From Sulfurospirillaceae bacterium (lineage in GTDB: Bacteria; Campylobacterota; Campylobacteria; Campylobacterales; Sulfurospirillaceae): 13,769 nucleotides of DNA. The translations under genes and the position numbers were made by a program. Positions 7,725 to 13,769 of this stretch are shown here, piece by piece; within the stretch, counting starts at the first letter, position 1, and every line of letters begins with the position of its first letter. The stretch covers positions 1-13,769 of the forward strand of contig JAQWCT010000040.1 in NCBI GenBank assembly GCA_028705785.1, in the 5' to 3' direction. The notes beneath the pieces were generated by a model that did not search any database, had not been told where the DNA came from, and worked only from the letters and a program-made list of their open reading frames with translations.

Positions 7725-7840
7725 AAGATAAGTCCAAATAGTCGCTCTCTCAACACGGTTGTCCACGGTGGGTACCCCAAAATCAAAGATTTTGACCCAT
7801 CGGGACAAAGTGTTTCGTTCGGACTATTTGGACTTATCTT
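7725..7840. repeat. 116-bp palindromic (MITE-like) element between dxr and the permease
   Basis: Perfect 19-bp terminal inverted repeats AAGATAAGTCCAAATAGTC at 7725-7743 and the complement at 7822-7840. The interior is also roughly symmetric: TTGTCC (7759-7764) pairs with GGACAA (7803-7808), GGTGGGT (7767-7773) nearly pairs with ACCCATC (7795-7801), and AAAATC (7779-7784) pairs with GATTTT (7788-7793) around an AAA centre. The whole could fold into one long hairpin. The dxr stop codon lies inside the right arm. No open reading frame of note, no clear target duplication. Non-autonomous mobile element, repeat unit or processed RNA hairpin are all possible. Confidence 0.7.
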
Positions 7841-8901
7841 TGACAGAAAGCTCTAACTTCTTTATCTATCTCAAATACTTCATTTAAACTTTGTGGAATG
7901 GCATTTTCAAAATGACGATATGCTTTTTTAGTAAGCTCGGCAAGTTCTAAGATATTGATTTCTCGCCTAAAAAACTTTGCTTGCGCTTCTTCATTTGCCG
8001 CGTTAATAACCACGCCTCGCTTGGGATTTGCCAGCACATCATCTTTGATTTCCCAGATAGGATAGCGCTTTTCACAAATTTTTTGAAAGGTAAAAGAACC
8101 AATTTGAGCAAGGTCAATGGACGGTAAAATAGACTCTTGCACTTCGCCCAAAAGTGCAAAAGCGATGGGAAGTTTCATATCGGCATTAGCAAGATGTGCG
8201 GTGGTGCTTCCATCCACGAAGTCCACAAAAGCATGGATGATGGATTTTGGCTCAATGATGGCCTCAAGCTTATTACAGCCAAAAAGCCATTTGGCTTCTA
8301 AGAGCTCAAAGAGTTTATTGGTCATCGTGGCACTATCGATGGTTATCTTTGAGCCCATGCTCCAGTTGGGATGCTTAAGCGCATCTGTGGGGCTCATGGA
8401 TGACAATAGTTCAAGCGGTGTATCGCGAAATGCGCCACCACTTGCGGTGATAGTCATGCCACTTACACTTCGACCATTCAGAAGATACCAAAGTCCAAAA
8501 TGTTCACTATCGATAGGGGTGATTTTAGAAGTATCGAGCAAATGCCCTGCTACGACTAAAGACTCTTTGTTCGCAAGAGCTAGGCGTTTGTTCAATCTTA
8601 ACGCTTCGATGCTTGGGGCAAGTCCTACAAAGCCGACCAAAGCATTGACGACTAATGCACTTTGGCAAAGATTTAGTATCTCAAGGATACCTTTTTGCCC
8701 CACAAAAACCTTTACATGTAAGACTGAGCTAACATCCGCTTCATCACTTACGCAGACATATTTGGGGTGAAACTGTTTGATTTGTTCATTTAAAAGAGCG
8801 ATATTTTTACCTGCAACCAGCGCTTCAACTTCGATGCTAAACCTCGCAGCTATCGCTAAGGCATTAACGCCGATGGAACCAGTCGAGCCTAATAAGACCA
8901 C
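7834..8901 (-). CDS. dxr: 1-deoxy-D-xylulose 5-phosphate reductoisomerase
   Basis: A 355-residue enzyme that converts DXP to 2-C-methyl-D-erythritol 4-phosphate with NADPH, the committed step of the MEP isoprenoid pathway. It shows the NADPH-binding GSTGSIG (residues 5-11), ANKES (110-114), metal ligands in PIDSEHFG (D131, E133), the SGGAFRD segment (154-160), HPNWSMGSKITIDSATM (177-193) and LEAKWLFG (E202). Length fits Campylobacterota Dxr. GTG at 8901 is chosen because it begins immediately at the Rossmann strand and directly follows the cdsA TAA; GAGG lies ten bases upstream. The last codons and stop sit within the arm of the palindromic element. Confidence 0.97.
   Translation of the reverse strand: MVLLGSTGSIGVNALAIAARFSIEVEALVAGKNIALLNEQIKQFHPKYVCVSDEADVSSVLHVKVFVGQKGILEILNLCQSALVVNALVGFVGLAPSIEALRLNKRLALANKESLVVAGHLLDTSKITPIDSEHFGLWYLLNGRSVSGMTITASGGAFRDTPLELLSSMSPTDALKHPNWSMGSKITIDSATMTNKLFELLEAKWLFGCNKLEAIIEPKSIIHAFVDFVDGSTTAHLANADMKLPIAFALLGEVQESILPSIDLAQIGSFTFQKICEKRYPIWEIKDDVLANPKRGVVINAANEEAQAKFFRREINILELAELTKKAYRHFENAIPQSLNEVFEIDKEVRAFCQR
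8712..8721. repeat. TTACATGTAA palindrome, perfect copy
   Basis: Inside dxr, encoding Leu-His-Val (VLHVK), in a weakly conserved part of the N-terminal domain. Confidence 0.8.
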
Positions 8902-9666
8902 TTATGCAAGACCTCGAAGTAAGATAACCATGACGACAACGCCAAAAAGATAACCATCAAGACGATCTAACATTCCGCCGTGTCCTGGGAAAAGATTGCC
9001 ACTGTCTTTGATGCCAGCTTCTCTTTTGAGTAAACTCTCAAAAAGGTCACCAAACACAGAAGTAGCACTGACCGAAAAGGAGACTAAAAGCGCAAGAAAG
9101 AAAGAGACAAAAAATGTTCCAACAAAAGTTCCAGCCACGCTAGCGATGATGATACCGCCTAAAACACCCTCAAGTGTTTTGTTCGGAGAGGTAGGAGAAA
9201 AAGGTGTTTTACCGATACTTTTGCCTACAAAATAAGCGCCCATGTCGGTTGATGCGACCACGATAACAAGCCATATCAAGATTTTCATTCCAAAATCATG
9301 ATACAGAGCATACATAAAAAGCATTGAAATCGTAGGGTATAAAAAAGGCGCTAATAATCTGTAATTGAGTTGTTTGTTATACGCCATAATGCTCAAAGAT
9401 ACAATGAGGATAAGATAGACTAGGTCGTCAGGATTAGGGTAGATATAAGCCACTAACCAAAGAAGCAAGGCATAAACATAATATTTGTTATCGCTAATAC
9501 CAAAAAGCGCCATGGCTTCATGGAAAGCAAATAGATAGGCAACACCTAAAAGAGCCCAAGTCATCAAGTTATTATCTAATAGTGCTACACCAGCGACACA
9601 GACAATCATCGCTAAACCTGTGGTGACTCTTTGTTTATTGGATTCAAATATGGCTTTAAAATTCAT
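8902..9666 (-). CDS. cdsA: Phosphatidate cytidylyltransferase (CDP-diglyceride synthase)
   Basis: A 254-residue integral membrane protein that makes CDP-diacylglycerol from phosphatidate and CTP for phospholipid synthesis. The CDS family signature is clear near the C-terminus: SVFGDLFESLLKREAG then KDSGNLFPGHGG (221-231) and LDRLDGYLF (233-241). About seven hydrophobic segments are visible. ATG at 9666 is preceded only by a weak AAAGAG. Its TAA is directly followed by the dxr GTG in the same frame, so the two genes are certainly coexpressed. The 39-bp gap upstream of it holds a weak TATGAT that could act as a -10. Confidence 0.96.
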   Translation of the reverse strand: MNFKAIFESNKQRVTTGLAMIVCVAGVALLDNNLMTWALLGVAYLFAFHEAMALFGISDNKYYVYALLLWLVAYIYPNPDDLVYLILIVSLSIMAYNKQLNYRLLAPFLYPTISMLFMYALYHDFGMKILIWLVIVVASTDMGAYFVGKSIGKTPFSPTSPNKTLEGVLGGIIIASVAGTFVGTFFVSFFLALLVSFSVSATSVFGDLFESLLKREAGIKDSGNLFPGHGGMLDRLDGYLFGVVVMVILLRGLA

Positions 9667-9705
9667 GAAGTAGCTCTTTGTTTGATTTTTAAAATCATAC
9701 CAAAC

Positions 9706-10026
9706 TTAAGCTTTAATGTCTAAAAGTCCTACATGTAAAGGTTTTTCTTCGTCTTCTTCTTTTTCATGCTTTTCTTGTCGCATCTGCTCTTCCATAGCCC
9801 CACTCTCTTCATCATCCGTTTCTCTTTGATGCTCTTTTTCAGGGTCTATCTTATGCGCTTCTTCAGCAGGTCTCACATCTTCGACTTCATTTTCTTTCTC
9901 TTTGGTCATAGATGCAGCAATAACCCCTTGCATCTGAATACTATTTTGGTAGTCAGTTTGTTTGACCGCTTGTAGATGCATCACTTGATTAGCATAAATC
10001 ACATTTCCAATAGGACCTACAGGCAT
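9706..10026 (-). CDS. Small acidic coiled-coil protein of the NFACT-cdsA block
   Basis: A 106-residue protein with no signal peptide or membrane segment. The first 40 residues (NVIYANQVMHLQAVKQ) look ordered. Residues 42-95 are extremely charged, rich in Glu, Lys, Asp and Arg, with a predicted helix or coiled coil, and the end returns to a hydrophobic tail (PLHVGLLDI). A similar small coiled-coil gene occurs in the same position in C. jejuni (recalled as Cj1348c), so it is a real lineage gene of unknown role. ATG at 10026 has a very strong GGGAGGT whose first G is the last base of the NFACT stop codon. Confidence 0.8.
   Translation of the reverse strand: MPVGPIGNVIYANQVMHLQAVKQTDYQNSIQMQGVIAASMTKEKENEVEDVRPAEEAHKIDPEKEHQRETDDEESGAMEEQMRQEKHEKEEDEEKPLHVGLLDIKA
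9729..9738. repeat. CTACATGTAA, one-mismatch copy of the palindrome
   Basis: Near the 3' end of the coiled-coil gene, encoding Leu-His-Val (PLHVG); on the coding strand it is identical to the copy at 3205. Confidence 0.6.
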
Positions 10027-10037
10027 AGATGACCTCC

Positions 10038-11369
10038 CTATTCCTTGAAAATTTTCAAGGTCTGATAGACTTCATAAGCAACATTTGCTCCATCATACGG
10101 CTTCACATTCTTCCGTGCTGTATAATCGACCAAATAGCCACCTTTTTGAGCCACGCTAAAATTAACACACAACTTTGCGGCAAACACCAACACCACTTCG
10201 GGAACATTTTGTTTTTCTGTACAAATGATAACATGAGTAGAGGGCATATCTTTAAGATGCAACCAAATATCACTCTTTTTTGCCTCTTTAAGTAACGCTA
10301 TGTTACCTTTTTCATTTTTCCCCACCAAAATTTTATAACCTTCTAAAAAGAAAGTTTCACAATAAAGATTGTCCCGTTCTTTTTGTTTATTTTGGCGCTG
10401 TTTAGGAAGTAAAATTTGGATTTCTTCTTCATCACTGGCTGTATCCACCAGTCCCATCAAGCGTTCTAAAAAAAGCTGTTTTTCTTCGATATTTTCTTTT
10501 TGCATATGCGAAGAGAGTGCTTTTTGACGAAGCTTTTTAGATTTTTTAAAAAGCATATTCGCTGCCATTTGAGGGGTTTGTGCTTCTTTGGGCAAGGCTA
10601 TTTCAACTTCCTTTCCCTCAAAGTCCACGACTTTAACACTAGATTGATACCCTTTGATGCGATACAAATTGGCAAGAACAAGCGTAGCATCATGATTGCA
10701 CGCTTCGCTTTGCAGATAAAGCTCGGCTTCATTATCTAAAGAGCGCATCATCTCTACCAGTTTTGCTATCTTCTTTTCTAATTGCGCTTTTTTTTGGATT
10801 TTGAGGTCATTGAGTCTTACATGTAAGCGTTTTTGATACGCCTCTTTCAAATAATCTTCAAGACTTCCCTCCAAAACAAAAGGCTTTTCTTTAAGCTCCC
10901 GTGGAGGCAATTTATCTAAAACTTCACCCACTTTAACACTGCGAAAAGAGACACTAGAGTCGATATGACGCATCGCCTCAAGCACGACTTCTTCTTCATC
11001 CACAATGATAGCATTGGTATTTCGACCCGTAAATTCAAGTTGTAACACTGTCCGCATCGCCTTGTAGCTCGAGCTCGCCAAAACGCAAAGGCGCAAAATA
11101 CGATTGCCCTCTTCAACTTCTATAGCCTCAATCTTGCTATTCGAAAATCGTTTGTTCAAAATAATATCAAACGGTGCATTGTAAAGTTTAGCGCGTTTAA
11201 AATCCTCTTTGATAAACATATACGAATCATTCCGACTCAAATCAACAAACAGTGGCAAACCACTATCAAAAAAGATTTTAAGCACACTATCGTCCACGCG
11301 TTGGATGGAGGAAATTTTGCGGTATTGTTGTAAAAATTCGGTTACTTTAACCAATTCACTTCGTTTCAT
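10038..11369 (-). CDS. NFACT-family protein (RqcH/fibronectin-binding-protein-like)
   Basis: A 443-residue protein, shorter than Bacillus RqcH (about 570) but similar to its Campylobacter homologue. It has an N-terminal NFACT-N region (to about residue 150), a long charged coiled-coil middle (about 175-215 and 275-305) and a C-terminal NFACT-R domain with DIWLHLKDMPSTHVII (367-382) and VDYTARKNVKP (414-424). RqcH-type proteins bind 50S subunits carrying stalled nascent chains and add alanine tails; others were named fibronectin-binding. The conserved Asp-Arg pair of RqcH appears as Asn-Arg (N89-R90 in EEGNRILRL). ATG at 11369 overlaps the glycerate kinase stop by one base (TAATG). Confidence 0.9.
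   Translation of the reverse strand: MKRSELVKVTEFLQQYRKISSIQRVDDSVLKIFFDSGLPLFVDLSRNDSYMFIKEDFKRAKLYNAPFDIILNKRFSNSKIEAIEVEEGNRILRLCVLASSSYKAMRTVLQLEFTGRNTNAIIVDEEEVVLEAMRHIDSSVSFRSVKVGEVLDKLPPRELKEKPFVLEGSLEDYLKEAYQKRLHVRLNDLKIQKKAQLEKKIAKLVEMMRSLDNEAELYLQSEACNHDATLVLANLYRIKGYQSSVKVVDFEGKEVEIALPKEAQTPQMAANMLFKKSKKLRQKALSSHMQKENIEEKQLFLERLMGLVDTASDEEEIQILLPKQRQNKQKERDNLYCETFFLEGYKILVGKNEKGNIALLKEAKKSDIWLHLKDMPSTHVIICTEKQNVPEVVLVFAAKLCVNFSVAQKGGYLVDYTARKNVKPYDGANVAYEVYQTLKIFKE
10817..10826. repeat. TTACATGTAA palindrome, perfect copy
   Basis: Inside the NFACT gene at the start of the coiled-coil region, encoding Leu-His-Val (RLHVR). Confidence 0.8.
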
Positions 11370-12517
11370 TATCTTCTTTCTTGAACAATTTTTATCAACC
11401 TAAATATCTCTTCCACACTTTGCCTCATCAGCTTTTGCGTGTTCTCTTTTTGCATCGCATCACTCAAACTTATCGGATAATTCATAATGGAAAATATCGC
11501 ATCAACACCGTGTTGATGAGCCTCTTTAGCATCATCTTCAACATGCCCAGCAAGGGCGAGCAGTGGAACTTTGTGTTTTTGAGTGAGCTTTGAGATGCCA
11601 CTGATGACTTTTCCCATTAAAGACTGTGCGTCGATTTTTCCCTCGCCTGTGATGACAAAGTTAGCATCTTTGATTTTCTCTTCAAAATGAATGGTATCTA
11701 AAACTATCTCTATTCCTGAGCGAAGTTGTGCATCCAAAAAAGCTAAAAATCCTCCACCAAGTGCTCCAGCAGCTCCCGTTCCTTGAATATGCGCGATGTC
11801 TTTGCCTAAACATTTTTCTATCACAGTGGCAAAATGCTTGATATTGGCATCCAACACAAGTACCATTTCTTCAGTTGCACCTTTTTGCCTACCATAAATT
11901 TGTGATGCACCACGAGTGCCATACATTGGATTATCCACATCACACGCAATGAGAAAATGACACTTTTTTAGCTCTTCCATAGCGTTGGAAGTATCGATAG
12001 AGTAAATATTGCCCAGTTCTCCGCCACCCAAACCAACTTCAACGCCCGATTTATCTAAAAATCGATACCCCAAAGCTTGAAGCATCCCTACACCCGCATC
12101 ATTGGTTGCACTGCCTCCGATACCCACGATAAACTCAGTGCATCCTTTAAAAATCGCATCTTTGATTAACTCACCCACACCAAAAGTCGTGGTCACAAGC
12201 GGATTGCGTTTTTCGAGGGGAACAAGCGGTAAACCTGAAGCGCGAGCCATCTCAATGACCGCCGTTTTGCCATCCCCCAAGATGCCATACTGCGCCTCAA
12301 TCTCACGCATTAAAGGGTCATGGACTTTACATGTAAGGATATTTCCATTGGTATTGTTCACCATCGCTTGAAGCGTTCCCTCTCCACCATCAGCCACCTC
12401 ACATGCGTCAATGACGGCATCAGGATAAACCACTTTTATGCCCGCTTCGATACATACGGAAAGTTCCTGTGAACTCATACAACCCTTAAATGAGTCTATG
12501 GCGATAACGACTTTCAT
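11369..12517 (-). CDS. garK: Glycerate kinase (GarK/GlxK type)
   Basis: A 382-residue enzyme that phosphorylates D-glycerate with ATP, most family members yielding 2-phosphoglycerate. The start at ATG 12517 gives MKVVIAIDSFKG, the usual family N-terminus, with AAGGA about eight bases upstream; an upstream ATG at 12613 would add 32 unrelated residues inside the TPR gene and is rejected. Family motifs are DSFKG (8-12), ADGGEGT (42-48), IGGSATNDAGVGM (133-145), GTGAAGALGGG (246-256) and ITGEGKIDAQ (289-298). Length matches E. coli GarK (381). It is translationally coupled to the NFACT gene. The symbol is by family and could equally be glxK. No other glycerate or glyoxylate gene is seen nearby. 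Confidence 0.93.
   Translation of the reverse strand: MKVVIAIDSFKGCMSSQELSVCIEAGIKVVYPDAVIDACEVADGGEGTLQAMVNNTNGNILTCKVHDPLMREIEAQYGILGDGKTAVIEMARASGLPLVPLEKRNPLVTTTFGVGELIKDAIFKGCTEFIVGIGGSATNDAGVGMLQALGYRFLDKSGVEVGLGGGELGNIYSIDTSNAMEELKKCHFLIACDVDNPMYGTRGASQIYGRQKGATEEMVLVLDANIKHFATVIEKCLGKDIAHIQGTGAAGALGGGFLAFLDAQLRSGIEIVLDTIHFEEKIKDANFVITGEGKIDAQSLMGKVISGISKLTQKHKVPLLALAGHVEDDAKEAHQHGVDAIFSIMNYPISLSDAMQKENTQKLMRQSVEEIFRLIKIVQERR
12327..12336. repeat. TTACATGTAA palindrome, perfect copy in another frame
   Basis: Inside glycerate kinase but read in a different frame (Leu-Thr-Cys-Lys), which shows the DNA word, not a peptide, is what recurs. Confidence 0.8.
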
Positions 12518-12527
12518 CTGTTTTTCC

Positions 12528-12537
12528 TTACATGCAA
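12528..12537. repeat. TTACATGCAA, one-mismatch copy, intergenic
   Basis: In the 25-bp gap between the TPR gene and glycerate kinase, just upstream of (and touching) the AAGGA ribosome site on the minus strand. Confidence 0.5.
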
Positions 12538-12542
12538 AAGAT

Positions 12543-13769
12543 TTAAACATCTTTGCAAAACCTTCCTTTGTCTTTATAACCAGCTTTTTGTTGTTTTTTG
12601 ATAGATATTTCAATTGATTTTAAATTACTAGTCACTGTCTGCACAGAAGGATGTAGATAACTCAAGTTCTGTAAGATGGCAAGGCCTTGAATCATAAATT
12701 CTTTTGCCTTTTGACACTCTTTAAGTTGTAAATAAATCAAGGCCATATTGTTATAGCTTACCATAAGGTCAGGATGTGTGTCTCCTAAAAAAAATTTGCG
12801 TAATTCTATTGCTTTTTGCTGATATTTTAATGCTTCAGACAACCTTCCCATTCCTCTATAAATTTCTGCCAAATTGTTGTAACATGAAGCAACATTTGGA
12901 TGTTCTCCTTCAAAAATTCCTTCATATATAGCTATGGCTTTTTGTTCATAGTGCAATGCCACATCAAGTTTTTTCATATCTTGATATATTAAAGCAATAT
13001 TGTTGTAACTTGAAGCAGTATCAGAATGTTTTTCTCCTAAAATTTTTTCGCGTATTGCAATCGCATTTTGTTGATATTCAAGTGCTTTACTTGATTTCTT
13101 CATATCTTGATAAACCATCGAAATATGATTATAACATGCCGCAACATCTTGATGTATCTTTCCCAAAATTTCTTCGCGTAATATCATAGCCTTTTGCTGA
13201 TAGAACAATGCCTCAGACAACCTACCTATTTCAAAATAAATTACTCCTAATAAAACATAGCTATTCGCAGCATCCGCTGACGAATCTCCAAAAAGTGTTT
13301 CTCTAATATTTAAAGCTTTTTCCTGATACTTTAGCGCAATGATATATTTTCCTAAGCTATAGTATAAATATGTTATAGAGTCTTGTAATCCACAAATATA
13401 ACGGTCTTTTTTGTCATGATATGACTCTAAAAAAAGCTCAATAATTGGAATATAAGCGCTAAGTTTAGCGGCTATCAGCGTTGAGTCCTCAGGGTCGATA
13501 AATGTTGCTATATTTTCAAAAATAAATATCACCTCTTCGTAAACGATGGGGTGTTCTATTTGTAAAAAAGTTTTGATAATTTGATGGAGTTTATAGCTCT
13601 CCTCTTTTTTAATAAGCCAGCCTCTATCGACCAACTTTTGAAGCTTAACACGCAGTTTATCCAGTGCAAGACTTTTTTCAAAAATGCTAAATTCTATCTC
13701 TATTGAAGGGAAGATGGAAAGATATTGAAGCAGGGATTTAAGCTCATCATCGCTTTCTTTGGCAAACTG
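12543..13769 (-). CDS. STAND/NB-ARC-like protein C-terminus with winged helix and kinesin-light-chain-type TPRs (5' end missing)
   Basis: 408 residues are visible; the frame stays open through the right edge, so the N-terminus is missing. Residues 1-70 resemble the winged-helix module that follows NB-ARC ATPases: LLQYLSIFP (13-21), LRVKLQKLVDRGWL (39-52) and LHQIIKTFL (61-69). Residues 125-385 are about six 42-residue TPRs of kinesin-light-chain type (ALxYQxKAI, HPDxAxSYNNxAxIY). By family knowledge such proteins use NACHT/NB-ARC ATPase switching with TPRs sensing a ligand, and many act in conflict or phage defence; that role here is inference. Stop at 12543 lies 25 bp before glycerate kinase. 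An in-frame TTG at 13634 is internal, not a start. Confidence 0.85.
   Translation of the reverse strand, partial: QFAKESDDELKSLLQYLSIFPSIEIEFSIFEKSLALDKLRVKLQKLVDRGWLIKKEESYKLHQIIKTFLQIEHPIVYEEVIFIFENIATFIDPEDSTLIAAKLSAYIPIIELFLESYHDKKDRYICGLQDSITYLYYSLGKYIIALKYQEKALNIRETLFGDSSADAANSYVLLGVIYFEIGRLSEALFYQQKAMILREEILGKIHQDVAACYNHISMVYQDMKKSSKALEYQQNAIAIREKILGEKHSDTASSYNNIALIYQDMKKLDVALHYEQKAIAIYEGIFEGEHPNVASCYNNLAEIYRGMGRLSEALKYQQKAIELRKFFLGDTHPDLMVSYNNMALIYLQLKECQKAKEFMIQGLAILQNLSYLHPSVQTVTSNLKSIEISIKKQQKAGYKDKGRFCKDV

Noticed and set aside
7709..7737. TTGGAC, 17 bp, TACCAT: a good-looking sigma-70 promoter for the permease with its -35 in the palindrome arm
   Set aside because: Its start site would fall at about 7702, inside the AGAGG ribosome site, leaving almost no leader. 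A start from TATCTT (7725-7730) is possible but its -35 is weak.
7725..7840. The inverted repeat as a simple rho-independent terminator for dxr
   Set aside because: The stem ends are AT-rich, the loop is long and no T-run follows on the minus strand.
8117..8770. A 217-codon plus-strand reading frame antisense to dxr
   Set aside because: dxr is certain from its catalytic motifs and the antisense frame shows composition typical of a shadow.
9676..9688. GATTTTTAAAATC as a hairpin or terminator between the coiled-coil gene and cdsA
   Set aside because: Only six weak A-T-rich pairs; likely just AT-rich spacer DNA, and the two genes appear to share a transcript.
12518..12613. N-terminal extension of glycerate kinase to an ATG at 12613
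   Set aside because: The extra 32 residues lie mostly in the TPR gene in another frame, have no family similarity and precede a well-placed AAGGA and ATG at 12517.
12690..13330. Regular repeats of about 126 bp considered as a CRISPR or satellite array
   Set aside because: The repeats keep one open frame and encode TPR units, which explains the periodicity.
13632..13634. TTG at 13634 as the start of the TPR gene
   Set aside because: The frame continues open to the window edge with winged-helix sequence and there is no ribosome site before this TTG.

Overview
The window looks like chromosomal DNA from a Campylobacterota (epsilonproteobacterial) genome, most likely Sulfurospirillum or a close relative. 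The evidence is AT-rich coding sequence, tightly packed genes with TAATG overlaps, and the block NFACT-family protein, small coiled-coil protein, cdsA, dxr. From memory, that block has the same order as the Cj1349c-Cj1346c region of Campylobacter jejuni. The genus is an inference, the phylum less so. All genes except one (a methyltransferase at 2836-3438) lie on the minus strand, so the map is best read from right to left.

Right end (12543-13769): the C-terminal part of a large STAND/NB-ARC-like protein with a winged-helix segment and a run of kinesin-light-chain-type TPRs. Its N-terminus, including any ATPase and effector domain, lies beyond the right edge. This is the only clearly accessory gene and a possible defence or signalling protein. 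It is followed after 25 bp by a type-1 glycerate kinase, which is coupled by TAATG to an NFACT (RqcH/FbpA-like) protein, then a small acidic coiled-coil protein, cdsA (CDP-diglyceride synthase) and dxr (isoprenoid synthesis). The cdsA stop codon directly abuts the dxr GTG start, in the same frame.

Middle (3419-7840): downstream of dxr lies a compact, almost fully palindromic 116-bp element with 19-bp perfect terminal inverted repeats, which looks like a MITE or palindromic repeat unit. Next come a uracil/xanthine-family permease, an AGCS alanine/glycine:cation symporter, a membrane-anchored metallophosphoesterase and a lipoprotein with a Cys-His-Asp pattern, all closely spaced and probably one operon. 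The lipoprotein gene converges on and overlaps the plus-strand SAM methyltransferase by 20 bp.

Left end (1-2820): a short divergent promoter region with two mirror-image GTTACAAT boxes separates the methyltransferase from a minus-strand pair: an FmdE-like protein and a long TTG-initiated sensor protein (double Cache, PAS, GGDEF) that runs off the left edge, probably into an EAL domain. This sensor is easily missed because it has no ATG near its start and is cut by the edge.

Across the window the palindrome TTACATGTAA recurs far more often than chance: five perfect copies and three one-mismatch copies, nearly all inside unrelated genes. This is the most unusual DNA-level signal seen here. No tRNA, rRNA, CRISPR array, complete transposase gene or riboswitch was recognised, and no gene-free stretch exceeds 300 bp.
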